Assembly: GCA_005223375.1 (NCBI GenBank)
Contig: RXOD01003993.1
Location: 1 to 32,561, forward strand
Reading direction: 5' to 3'
Source of the DNA: Amoebophrya sp. AT5.2
Taxonomy: Eukaryota; Sar; Dinophyceae; Syndiniales; Amoebophryaceae
Length of the DNA: 32,561 nucleotides
In this document: piece after piece, positions 22,376-31,700 of the stretch
How positions within the stretch are numbered: position 1 is the first letter of the stretch
Layout: each line of letters starts with the position of its first letter
The notes under the pieces: model-generated
Seen by the model: only the letters and a program-made list of their open reading frames with translations
What the model was told of the DNA's origin: nothing
The model's database searches: none
Translations under genes and position numbers: made by a program

Positions 22376-24422
22376 ATGTTGGGCTCGGCGACGACCCGTG
22401 GGCTTCGGTCCCGGCTGACTTCGCCGTGCGTTGCTCGCGCGGCCAGCGCAACCACGGCGTCTGGGTCAACAATTGGTAACATCACCAGCCGCGTCCACCG
22501 AAGTCAGCGCCAGCAGCAGTCGCGCCATTTCGCACTAACCGCGAAGGAGCTGCCCGATAATATCCTGAATGCGGAGTACGCGGTCCGCGGCGAGCTTGTC
22601 ATCCGCTCCGAGGAGATTGCGAAAGCGATCGCGCAGAACACAGGCCCTACTTTTCCGTTCGAGAGGCTCGTCGCGTGCAACATCGGTAATCCGCAGGCCG
22701 TCGGGCAGCACCCCCTCACCTTCCACCGGCAGGTTTTGTCCGCGCTGACTTCTCCCCACGAGATCCTCGGCGCGGTGGGTATTGACGCCGCCACGGGCAA
22801 GGCGAACGCGGGCGACCTGCAAAGGCTGCAGAGCGAGCACTTTCCCTCGTACCCGCTGGACGTGTTGGCGCGCGCGGTGGAGTTCCAACGCGCCGCGAAG
22901 CCGGGCGCGTACTCGCACTCGAAGGGCGCGCCCCTCTTCCGCCGCAGGGTCGCCGACTACATCGAGCGGCGCGACAGGGTCGTGACGGAGGAGCTACAAA
23001 TCCCCGTGGACGTCGAGGACCTCTACATCACGGACGGGGCCAGTCCGGCGGTGAAAACGGCGATCGAGCTGCTGATCCGCGACGAGAACGATGTCATCCT
23101 GATTCCGATCCCGCAGTACCCGCTGTACTCCGCGACCATCGCGCGGGGAGGCGGGAACTACGTCGGCTACCCGCTGCTCGAAAAGTACGACGGCGGCGAA
23201 AACGCAAACTCCTGCTGGCAGCTGGACGTGGAGCACTTGAACTTTTTGGTCGAGCAGGCGAAGAGCAACGGCAAGCGCGTGCGGGCGATCGCGGTGATCA
23301 ACCCGGGTAACCCCACCGGGAACGTGCTCTCGAAAGGGGAGATAGAGCAGGTGGTGGAGCTCGCGGAGATCCACGAGCTAGTGATCCTCGCCGACGAGGT
23401 GTACCAAGCGAACGTATACTCCCCAGAGAAGGAGTTCGTCAGCTTCCGCGAAGTGCTGCACGCGCGGGAGGCAAAGTCCGGGAAAACGGGGCCCGAGCTC
23501 TTCTCGTTCCACTCGATCAGCAAGGGGTACTACGGGGAGTGCGGCCTGCGGGGAGGCTACATGCACCTGACCAACGTCAGCGCGGACGTGCACGCGCAGA
23601 TCTACAAGCTCTGCTCCATGTTCCTCTGCTCCAACACGGTGGGACAAGCGATGGTGGCGAGTACTGCTTGCGCTTTTCCCTAGTACACACTCGTTTTTTT
23701 GTCGTGGAGCTGGCCCCGGTATGGTGGTGGTCGCTACAATTTCAGCTATGAAATCCAGGCTGGTGCAGTTCGAGCTCGTCGTTCTCGGTTAGACACCAGG
23801 CAGTATGCCAAAACCACAATTACCTCCCACGACATGAAACTAACACTGTAAGTATTCAAAATTTAATTCGAGGATGCAATATTCCTTCACCCCCAGGCAT
23901 CATGAATCCCCCTGTCCCCGGCGAGCCTTCCCACGCGCTGTATGAGCAGGAGAAGAACAAGACGCTGGACAGCATGAATAAAAAGGCCATACTGGTGCAC
24001 AAGCGGCTCAACGAGATGCCGGGGATTAACTGCATGCCCATCGAAGGCGCCATGTACGCGTTTCCCCAAGTCACCCTCCCCGAAAAGTTCTGCGAAGAAG
24101 CGAAGAAGTTGGGGAAAGCGCCGGATACGTGGTAAAAATATTTTTGATGGCTAGGGTAGCTAGTATCAATGATCTGCATGTAGTGATGCTGATGTCGATG
24201 TGTTTTTCGTTTTAGGCGACTTGAATTTTTGCGCCTCCTCGCAGGTATTGCATCCAAGTCTTGGAGCAACTCGGCATGGTCACCGTACCGGGGAACGGCT
24301 TCGGCCAGCGCGAGGGGACCTTCCACTTCCGGACCACCATCCTGCCGCCCGAGAACGATTTGGTCGATATGCTGAACCGCCTGGAAACTTTCCAGAAAGA
24401 CCTGCACGCGAAGTACGCGTAG
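22376..24422 (+). CDS. GPT: Alanine aminotransferase, probably mitochondrial
   Basis: Exons 22376-23660, 23897-24131 and 24245-24422; 565 residues. Introns 23661-23896 (GTACTG...CCCCAG, phase 1) and 24132-24244 (GTAAAA...CGCAG, phase 2) join in frame exactly where the family is conserved. The enzyme interconverts alanine plus 2-oxoglutarate and pyruvate plus glutamate using PLP (fold type I). Visible family sequence includes IPIPQYPLYSATIARGGG, INPGNPTGN (Asn309 region), DEVYQ (Asp340, Tyr343), SISKGYYGECGLRGGY with the PLP lysine at 383, NPPVPGEPS, GAMYAFP and GFGQREGTFHFRTTILPP. The first 60 residues are rich in Arg, Ser, Thr and Ala with almost no acids and precede the conserved ALTAKELPDNI start, typical of a mitochondrial transit peptide. 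Length and motif order agree with complete, active ALT; only targeting is inferred. Confidence 0.97.
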
Positions 24423-24773
24423 AAGATCGATGGCTATGGAGAGACGCTGATGCGGTGGCAATGACATCGAGCTGTGCCTGTATGGTCGATTTTTTATGTG
24501 TGTAGCGCTTCCTCTTGAAAACCTCAATGAACCAAGATTCACCGTTACGAAGTGCGTACCGTACCATCGCGCATCAGTTCACTGATTTCATCGCTGATGT
24601 AGATGTAGACCTTGGTCACGCAGACGCCTGGACGAATTCGCGGTCGGCTCGCGGCCCGTCCACCATAAATAATTTGATACCACCTTGTAGTGATGTTATT
24701 GTTTCAAGAGAACACACGAATGAAGACAAGCATGTGGACATGTGCGGTGCTGTAGCTCCTGTTGCTGTATAAA
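24423..24773. other. Spacer after alanine aminotransferase
   Basis: About 350 bases of probable 3' UTR and intergenic sequence. No convincing ORF, RNA gene or repeat was seen. Confidence 0.45.
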
Positions 24774-25739
24774 ATGAATCGACGGCGGACCACCCGCCAT
24801 GAGCACGACGACCATCATGATTCAGAAGAAAACGGCCCTGCGGCTCTATTGCTCAACACACCTATAATATCCCTATCGGTATCGGGAAAGGAACACACGG
24901 AAGTCGTCGGTCTCCCCCTTTTCTTCGGCAACTTCGTTCATGTTCATGCGTGACGAGATGCTATCGCGATTGCTTTTAGTCAATATCGGTGCTGGCTTAG
25001 CTTACTAGCTATATACTTATTTTCTACCGTGTCCTTATTCTTGTGGTTACACAAATGGTACGACTACCGACACCCTTTGCCTTTCAACCTGCAGTCTCCA
25101 CTTAGTAAGTCTTGTCCCGCTAGCGTGCAGGATCCACCGTCAGACTTTTCGCGCCGGCCACGCGCCATGGCATTGATTTCTTTTTTGCATTCAGTGTGAC
25201 CCAGTCAACTGCACATGATAGACATAGATCACTTCTCAGCTAGTATTTCCGCCAGAAGTGCTGGTTGTGGTACTTCCTCTACATCCAACTTGCAAAGTCA
25301 CAAGGACGAGCCCAAGTCGTCATCGCCGGAGCTTGAGGGCCACGCTCAGGCACTGGACGAGGATGGCAAGCGGTCGCAACGCTTACAGAAACTGCTCTCA
25401 CGTGGCTCGATGAGTGCGGAGCTGGACAAATCCTGGAAGCGCTTCCAACTCCAGCACGAGAACTTTACGAATGGTTTGGTAACCACGATCGCAATGAGCT
25501 TCTGGGACCCGGGGGACGTGTTCAAAAGATACGAGCGGGAGATGAATGAGCAAGTGGCTGCGCAAGTGCAAAGTGGAGAGCCGGAAAGGGAGGACCGCAC
25601 AGAGGCGGAGGAGATGGTGGCGGCCGGCAGCGACAATGCCAAGGCCGAGGATACAGCCCCACCCCCAACAGTTGAAAATTCACAAAAGCAGGAGCAACAA
25701 GGTGCGACCGTGGTGAGTGTGGGCGCGGAAGAGAAATAA
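24774..25739 (+). CDS. Hypothetical small protein with one likely membrane segment
   Basis: Best-supported part is 25240-25739, open to TAA 25737-25739 and encoding a charged, helical region (KRSQRLQKLLSRGSMSAELD, SFWDPGDVFKRYEREMNEQV) with a Glu/Gln/Ala-rich tail. Upstream, GTAAGT at 25105 with the AG ending at 25239 joins in phase a stretch reading AIYLFSTVSLFLWLHKWYDY, a hydrophobic helix. Continuing back, a 51-base GT-AG intron (24950-25000) would link it to ATG 24774, whose ORF starts MNRRRTTRHEHDDHHDSEEN. That gives 176+104+500 nt, 259 residues. Alternatively the gene is simply 25215-25739 from its own ATG. No family recognised; the exon structure is a hypothesis. Confidence 0.4.
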
Positions 25740-26473
25740 CTATAGGACAACATGAACATCGATTAAATCGAAATCATTTCCGGGGGACTTACATACAATC
25801 ATCTATGGAAAGCACAGCACACGAGGCAGGGAGGTAACGTAAAGAAGCTGGTGAAACCGAAGAAAGACGAAAAACTATCTTGGTGCGTAAAGGTGGAGCA
25901 GAGCCTCCGTGGTGTGCCGTATGTTCGCGCGGCATCAAATAACAACTCATTATCGCAGCGAAAGATGAGAGCGAGGCACATCTTGAAAGCTGCTCGCACA
26001 ACGAAGCAAGTTGATAGATGGACTTAAGGTAACATCGGCACATGCATGCGACACGACCTCATCTCGTTCGGCCAGTGTGGATGAAGAACAAGACCGCGCA
26101 CTTGTTTGTTCATGGTCCTCCACCTCCTCCTCCTCGTGGCGTGTCTTTACCAGTCCGACGTCGTGATCGATCCTTGTGCTCAAGACCGATCAAACCTCCT
26201 CGTCCTCCTCCTCGTGGTGTGATGTGTTTACCAGACCGACGTCGTGATCGAAGCTTGTGCTCAGATCACCAAGGCCGTAATCACCAAGGCCGTAGTACAA
26301 CAAAAAATCTAAAAATGTTGCCGTGTAGTGGTCACGCACGTACCAATTAATCTACAAAAAAATATTTGCGTGCAGCTGCAGAAGCAGCCGGCCTCGGCGT
26401 GGGCCGGAAGTAGTAGTAGAGAACCACTAAGTATTAGTTTCCCTACGCCAAGGCCAAGTTTCAAACGCAGAGA
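25740..26473. other. Spacer with a short tandem duplication
   Basis: Gene-free apart from a 102-codon ORF (26042-26350) that covers the tandem repeat and is Arg/Pro-rich. Its two repeat copies differ by a 3-base indel that keeps frame, weak support for coding. No promoter or RNA element was recognised. Confidence 0.4.
26123..26295 (+). repeat. Imperfect tandem duplication plus a 15-bp tandem repeat
   Basis: Two copies of a roughly 75-base unit (about 26123-26181 and 26201-26263) share CTCCTCCTCCTCGTGG, then TTTACCAG-CCGACGTCGTGATCG and CTTGTGCTCA, with few mismatches and one 3-base indel. Directly after, the 15-mer ATCACCAAGGCCGTA occurs twice in a row (26265-26294). Confidence 0.7.
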
Positions 26474-27106
26474 ATGGCGTCGAGTGCGTCTCTCGGCCGC
26501 GAAGGCGGCAACAATACCCAGGAGCGTCAACGTCGCGTTATCACTGGGGAGTTTATTCAGCTGCGGCAGAGATCGTGCGCGCTTTCTCGCCAGGTCTTTC
26601 TCGCGAAGTTGAAATGGTCCCTCAACCAGTCCGTCGTCGGCATCAAGTACTGGAGAAAGTCCGAGATTCCCTGGCGGGACGGTGGAGGTGAATCTCCGGA
26701 GAAGAGCGTGGACGCTGCTCGTGGTCCCTCCAGTAGTCGCGCGGGGGGCCCAGCAGAGCGTACGATGCGTGAGCTTCTTGGCACGTGCCTGTCGCCTCTG
26801 ATTCCGACGGACAAGCACCCGAAAGGCGGATCTACACCTAACAACGAAGGCCAGGACGTGGATGCCGACGACCAAGACGACGTCGGAGGATGGCTGAAGC
26901 TCGCATACAGTGGCAACCTTCCCTACGACCAGAGCGGTGCGAACGGGCAGGTGGCGATCTTCGACCTACAGGCCGGAGAGTGGCGCAGCTTCCTCGTCGA
27001 CGGCCTGGAGGATTTCAAAGTCCTCCGCTCCGTGGCCGAAGCGAAGGACTTCCTGAACATTTCCACGTCGGATTATGGGAAGGAGAAACCTACGGGCCTG
27101 GTATAA
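26474..27106 (+). CDS. Hypothetical protein, 210 residues
   Basis: Single open exon from ATG 26474 to TAA 27104-27106. The N-terminal 65 residues are basic and helical (RRVITGEFIQLRQRSCALSR, LAKLKWSLNQSVVGIKYWRK). The middle is Ser/Gly/Asp-rich and probably disordered. The C-terminal 75 residues look folded (GGWLKLAYSGNLPYDQSG, GQVAIFDLQAGEWRSFLVDG). No family recognised. The last codons overlap a GTATAA that could be a 5' splice site (after 27100, phase 0), so the gene might continue downstream, but I found no convincing acceptor. It is supported by high GC, good composition and shared strand. Confidence 0.6.
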   Translation: MASSASLGREGGNNTQERQRRVITGEFIQLRQRSCALSRQVFLAKLKWSLNQSVVGIKYWRKSEIPWRDGGGESPEKSVDAARGPSSSRAGGPAERTMRELLGTCLSPLIPTDKHPKGGSTPNNEGQDVDADDQDDVGGWLKLAYSGNLPYDQSGANGQVAIFDLQAGEWRSFLVDGLEDFKVLRSVAEAKDFLNISTSDYGKEKPTGLV

Positions 27107-27367
27107 TCTTGATCATGATCGATGGGCTGTGGCGTTGGGCCGTGTTCTTGTCTTGTACTTGTACTTGTATTTGGTCTTGTATTTCGTCAACTGGTGCCCG
27201 CCTTTCAGTGAGAAAACAAGCACGAGCAGAACAAAGCGGTAGCCAGGGCGCAGCAAGATTGCGGCGCCCAGACTCTTCTTGACTGGTCCTCCTCTCGTCG
27301 CGTGTCGTCTCGTATTCAGTCTCTGCACCTCCACGGGAATCAATCATCGATCTACCTGCCAGATGTT

Positions 27368-27402
27368 GAAATGCCGCCAGAAATAGAAGGCTTTTCATCC
27401 CT
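27368..27402 (+). repeat. Diverged copy of the helicase start region (fragment A)
   Basis: GAAATGCCGCCA then, after a short A-rich variable part, GGCTTTTCA matches 28744-28778, which contains the helicase start codon, at roughly 80% over 35 bases including a few small indels. The copy is not open as a helicase N-terminus. Confidence 0.5.
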
Positions 27403-27406
27403 CGCT

Positions 27407-27634
27407 CTAATCGGAGGAAGAAGAAGAAGATGAAGCCGCGTCCGCCTCGACGTCCCAGCGGAATACGTACTGTGTTCCCAAGGCGAAGAAGAAGACCGGC
27501 TGCATTTCGATGCCCATGTCATTCTTAGAGGAACTCAAAAAATAAGTGAGTGAGGGTCGTGGTTTGGTTTTGTCATCGGCGAGCCGCGTTGCAAGAAGAA
27601 GGCGGAGATGCAGCTGATCTGGTTTTGTGGTCAT
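27407..27634 (-). CDS. Possible minus-strand exon or gene remnant
   Basis: The minus strand is open from ATG at 27634 to TAG at 27407, 75 codons. Its second half (NDMGIEMQPVFFFALGTQYV then FRWDVEADAA and a poly-Ser tail) has better protein character than the usual shadow frames, and no + gene occupies this interval. It would be the only minus-strand coding sequence in the window, which counts against it. No family recognised. Confidence 0.2.
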   Translation of the reverse strand: MTTKPDQLHLRLLLATRLADDKTKPRPSLTYFLSSSKNDMGIEMQPVFFFALGTQYVFRWDVEADAASSSSSSSD

Positions 27635-27753
27635 CCGCCTTCATGAAGCAATAGCTCGACACCTCCAGATCCCTAGTACTTCTATCTTCCGTCTGTGTTC
27701 CACGTCCCGTGCTGGAGACCGGTTGGAATGCAACGGGTGGGATCACGCCAACC

Positions 27754-27827
27754 GAAGGCGTTCGTGATGCAACCGGTCTTCACGACAGAAGAAGTCCGTG
27801 AAGACCGGTCCCATCACGAACGCCTTC
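27754..27827. repeat. Fold-back inverted repeat with 31-base arms
   Basis: Left arm 27754-27784 and right arm 27797-27827 are reverse complements at 29 of 31 positions, with a 12-base spacer. Each arm contains GAAGGCGTTCGTGATG and CCGGTCTTCACG in its own orientation. The right arm ends exactly at the ATG of the ORF at 27828. Related sequence containing AGACCGG recurs at 27491 and about 27715. The near-perfect arms suggest a recent origin or selection for pairing. Confidence 0.85.
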
Positions 27828-28421
27828 ATGACGCGTTTGACGAAAAGCTTCAACTTGATCGAGAATTTCGGGAAGGCGATCAACAAAGTAGAGGAAAAGA
27901 AGAAAAGCGGCTCCAGTGAGTGCACGACCTCTCAACACACCAGCCTCTCAGCGGAACAAGGGCGGGCTCCTGCGAAGGGGAAGGGCGGCGGTAAAGGGAC
28001 CACGAGGTGGGGTTTGTATAATGACCAGCTGCGGAAATATAATGGCGCGACCTTAGTCGAAGAGGCGGAGCAAGAGCACGATCGCGATAGCGACAGCGAC
28101 GACAACCCCGGTGCCAGCACAACATCGAATGGTACTAGTACGCTGCTCTCGAAAGCCGCTCTCAACGCCTACAAGAGCTCTACCACCCACAACCGACTCC
28201 ACTCCGCCGCAGCCTTTGGCGACATTTTCGACGCGAATTTTCCGAGCGTGGACCTGGAGGCGGTCGGGGACGAAATTCTCTCTGCGTTTAAAAACATCGC
28301 CACGGACTGTCTCGTCCCCGCCAACGACGCGGCCCCCAGCGGGCGCAGCGAGCTCCAGGAGTGGTACGAAAATTCCTTGCTGAAGGACAAAAGCGACGTC
28401 GTGCTCCACCACTGTTTTTAA
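27828..28421 (+). CDS. Hypothetical ORF, perhaps the 5' part of the helicase gene
   Basis: Open for 197 codons from ATG 27828, which abuts the fold-back repeat, to TAA 28419-28421. Residues 45-60 are Gly/Lys-rich, 75-105 acidic and Ser-rich, and the last 70 look folded (FGDIFDANFPSVDLEAVGDE, LQEWYENSLLKDKSD). The stop lies in TTTTTAA; one base fewer there, or a 25-base GT-AG intron (28398-28422, phase 0), would carry the frame into GINPFSCFHPMGALSEV, which nearly repeats the helicase N-terminus GFSPFQCFHPMGALSKV. So it may be an upstream exon of the helicase gene, a damaged duplicate, or a separate gene. No family recognised. Confidence 0.45.
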   Translation: MTRLTKSFNLIENFGKAINKVEEKKKSGSSECTTSQHTSLSAEQGRAPAKGKGGGKGTTRWGLYNDQLRKYNGATLVEEAEQEHDRDSDSDDNPGASTTSNGTSTLLSKAALNAYKSSTTHNRLHSAAAFGDIFDANFPSVDLEAVGDEILSAFKNIATDCLVPANDAAPSGRSELQEWYENSLLKDKSDVVLHHCF

Positions 28422-28442
28422 GGAGGGGATCAACCCATTTTC

Positions 28443-28486
28443 ATGTTTCCACCCGATGGGCGCCCTGTCCGAGGTGAACGCCACCG
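28443..28486 (+). repeat. Second partial copy of the helicase 5' coding region (fragment B)
   Basis: 28443-28486 matches 28782-28825 at 42 of 44 bases, an offset of 339 bases. Both encode FHPMGALS-V-AT in the same frame. Similarity drops sharply on both sides. Each copy contains AG|GT at the same place (28472-28475 and 28811-28814). Confidence 0.85.
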
Positions 28487-28746
28487 GCTACGGGTGGTCT
28501 CGTTCGTATGATGTCGGCAGTGGGTATTTTGTCTGGTAATTCAGGTCTAATGTTTTGGCTTGTGTTTGGTCTCGTTGTGCTGGGTAATCGCCTAGGGAGG
28601 GAGCTAGCCCCGCAAAGCAGCGGGGTCGGAGGAGCACGCTAAGGATAAGGTCCGCGCATTTTTCTGTGTCGTGGTCTTGTGTTTTGTCTTGTATTTTGTC
28701 TCCTATTTCCAGTCGCGACAGAAGCCAAGGAAGCTCCACGCCAGAA

Positions 28747-31700
28747 ATGCCGCCAAATAAAATGGGCTTTTCACCCTTCCAATGTTTCCACCCGATGGGC
28801 GCCCTGTCCAAGGTGACCGCCACCGACCCGCACGAGCTGCCGACGCCACAGCCGCTGATCGCAGAAAAGGAACAGAACATGCCCTGGCTGAAACTGCACC
28901 ACAACTACGCACGACTGCTGCAGGTGAAGCGAAATGAAGAGGACGAGAGTGGTCCACAAGAACTTGGAGGTGTCCACGAGGACTCCGCCAGCTCCACTCT
29001 TGTCCGGAACATCAATAACATCTTTAAAGTGAGGCTGTCGCATAAACAGATCGTGACCGAGCTGGTGATCAACTACGTGTTGGTGGCGCGGATGGACGGG
29101 TCGTTGGCGAGGAAAGCCATGGAGCTCGTGCGCGTGGCGTACGGGCAGTTGCGGTTGCTCGACCGCCTGCACGAGGCGCAGCTGATGCGCGACATCACCA
29201 CGAACAGGACCTTTCAAGACTGGAACACGGGGCTCGGGGACGGTGGTGTGCTGGCCGGAGACATCAGCGAGGGTGAGCAGCCGCTGTTTCTGCAGCAGTC
29301 GGCGCTGGCGCTGCGGCACGTCGAGCTGCGGCGCGTGCGGCAGTACGACCTGCCGCAAATGTACCTGCAGTGCGTCGACCGGCGCAAGGGGAAGATCATG
29401 ACGCAGAAACTTCTGGAGATGGTGTGCAGGGACATCGCGGTGCTGCTGAAGGGCTCCCGGTGGGAGCTGGTGCCCTACTCGATGAGCCAAACGGAGTACT
29501 TCAAGATCCTAAACGGACTGGAGGGCGGACCCCCGTGGTGGATTCTCCTGCGCCAGAACAAGGTTGCCAAGGGAAAGGGCAAGGGAAAAAAAGGACAGAC
29601 CGGCAAGGCCGCGGAAATCATCCAAAGCGCGTCGAAGCGGCACTTTCATCCCGTGTCTCTGCAGCGGGTTCTGACGCGGTGGAGCTACCAGAGGACGTTG
29701 GAGCTGATGCTGTTTGCCGAGGAACTCCAGCAAATCGCGGATCTGCAATGGTACGACTTATCGAGTGTGAAAATCCAGCGCTCCACCACCCAAATCGTGC
29801 AGGGAGAGGCCCGCAACCTGTTCCGCATCGACGTCCCCGGGCTCGCCGAGAAGCGCCCCTCCGTGCTCAAGGGCGACAAGCTGTGGGTGCGCGTCTCCAC
29901 CAACACGCGCAAGAACAAGCAGCTTAAAAATACGAAAAAAGGTATTGCGAACAAAAGCAAAACCTACGTCGCGCACGTGTGGTTTGTGAACATCGACCAC
30001 GTGATCGCGAGCTTCCCGAGGGACTTCGGTGAGGGGGGGGATCTTCACCTTTTCTACGACGTTCGCTTCATGCTGAACTCCTACTCCATGAAGGTGATGC
30101 ACGACGCCATCCGGCACCCGTACGTGGCGGAGTGGTTCGGCGAGCACTACGAGAATTTCAGCACCATCGCCACCGTCGCCGTGAAGAAGCAGACGTACAA
30201 AACCGAAACCGTGTTCCAGCCGGTGTACGACGCGGTGCGCGACCCGCGAACCGGGCAGGTGTTGTACTCGGTGCCGATGCCCGGCGCGGCGCAACCGGTC
30301 ACGCAGACGGTGGTGCACTACGAAAGCTCGCTGGACGACCGGGTGGGTGCGATGAACAATAGCCAGAGTTGGCGGCAGCCGGACCTGAACGCACAGCAAA
30401 AAGAGGCGGTGGCGATGGTGCTGTGCAAACCCTCGGCGCCGGTGATTCTGTGGGGCCCGCCGGGCACGGGGAAGACGAAGACGCTGGTGGAGACGATCTA
30501 CCAAATCCTGTACACGGAGGCGAACCCCCGCATCCTTGTGTGCACGCCGAGCAACCACAGCGCGGACCTGGTGGTGGACAGATTGGCGGAGCTGGGCGTG
30601 ACGAGGGAGTACATGTTTCGGCTGAACGCGCGCTCACGCGAACAGGAAGACATGAAGCACTTCCCGCGGGTTCTGTACGGCGGCTTCTGCGGCGACGACG
30701 CGGAGAAAGCGCCCACGCTCGAGGAACTGAAAAGGTTTCGGCTAGTCGTGTGCACGTGCGTGACCGCGAACTACCTGTTTCAGATCGGCTTCGGCCCGGA
30801 CACGACGAAAATCAAAAACGCAGGCAGCGTCGTCGCGGGCGGCAGCTACTGGGACAAGAAACTGAGCAAATGGGTGCACCCCGACGGAGAAGTGGTGCAG
30901 CGGCAGGTGAGTTTGTCGCGCAAGGAGCTGTGGCGGAACGCAGGCCAAAACCCGTATTTCACGCACGTGCTGGTGGACGAGGCCGGTCAGGCGCTCGAGC
31001 CGGAGATCGCCGTCCCGTTGAAGGTCACCGGCGAGGACAGCGTCGTGGTGCTGTGCGGGGACCCCAAACAGCTCGGCCCCGTGGTGCGCTCCAGCGTTTG
31101 TAAAAAGTTCGACTTCCACCTGTCCACGTTGTCTCGCACGGCGCACAAGCGAGAGCTGCTCAGCGTCTTCATAAACAAAAAAACCGGCGCCGGGGCAGCT
31201 GCCATGCGACCTGGAGGGCGAGGGGGTGCTGCTGCGTCTAGCAGCTCTACCGACGTGGGGAACAATGAAGAAGCTGAGGCTTTGCAACGCCTCGAGCTGT
31301 TGAAGAAGGGTTGCGTGTTTCTGAAGATCTCTTATCGCGCCCACCCGTGCCTGGTGAAGCTGTATTCCAGTCTTTTCTACAACAACGCGACCGTGTCGTG
31401 CGCTGACCGGAGCCTGTCTAATCACCATCAATACTACGACTTCTCGCAGTTCCTATCTTGGAGCCAATTGAACACGGAGCGCCACCCGGCGGACTTCCCG
31501 TTCTTCTTCTGTCACGTGGAAGGTAAAGAGGACCGGGACTACGATAGTCCCTCCTGGTACAACGACGACGAGATTGTGCACATTTGGGCCTACCTCGAGA
31601 ACCTGTTCGAGGAGTTTGGCGAAGGCCGCAGCTGGCAGGGGTTTTTGAAGCCGGAAGACGTTGGAATCATCGCGCCGTACCACAAGCAAGTCCTCAAACT

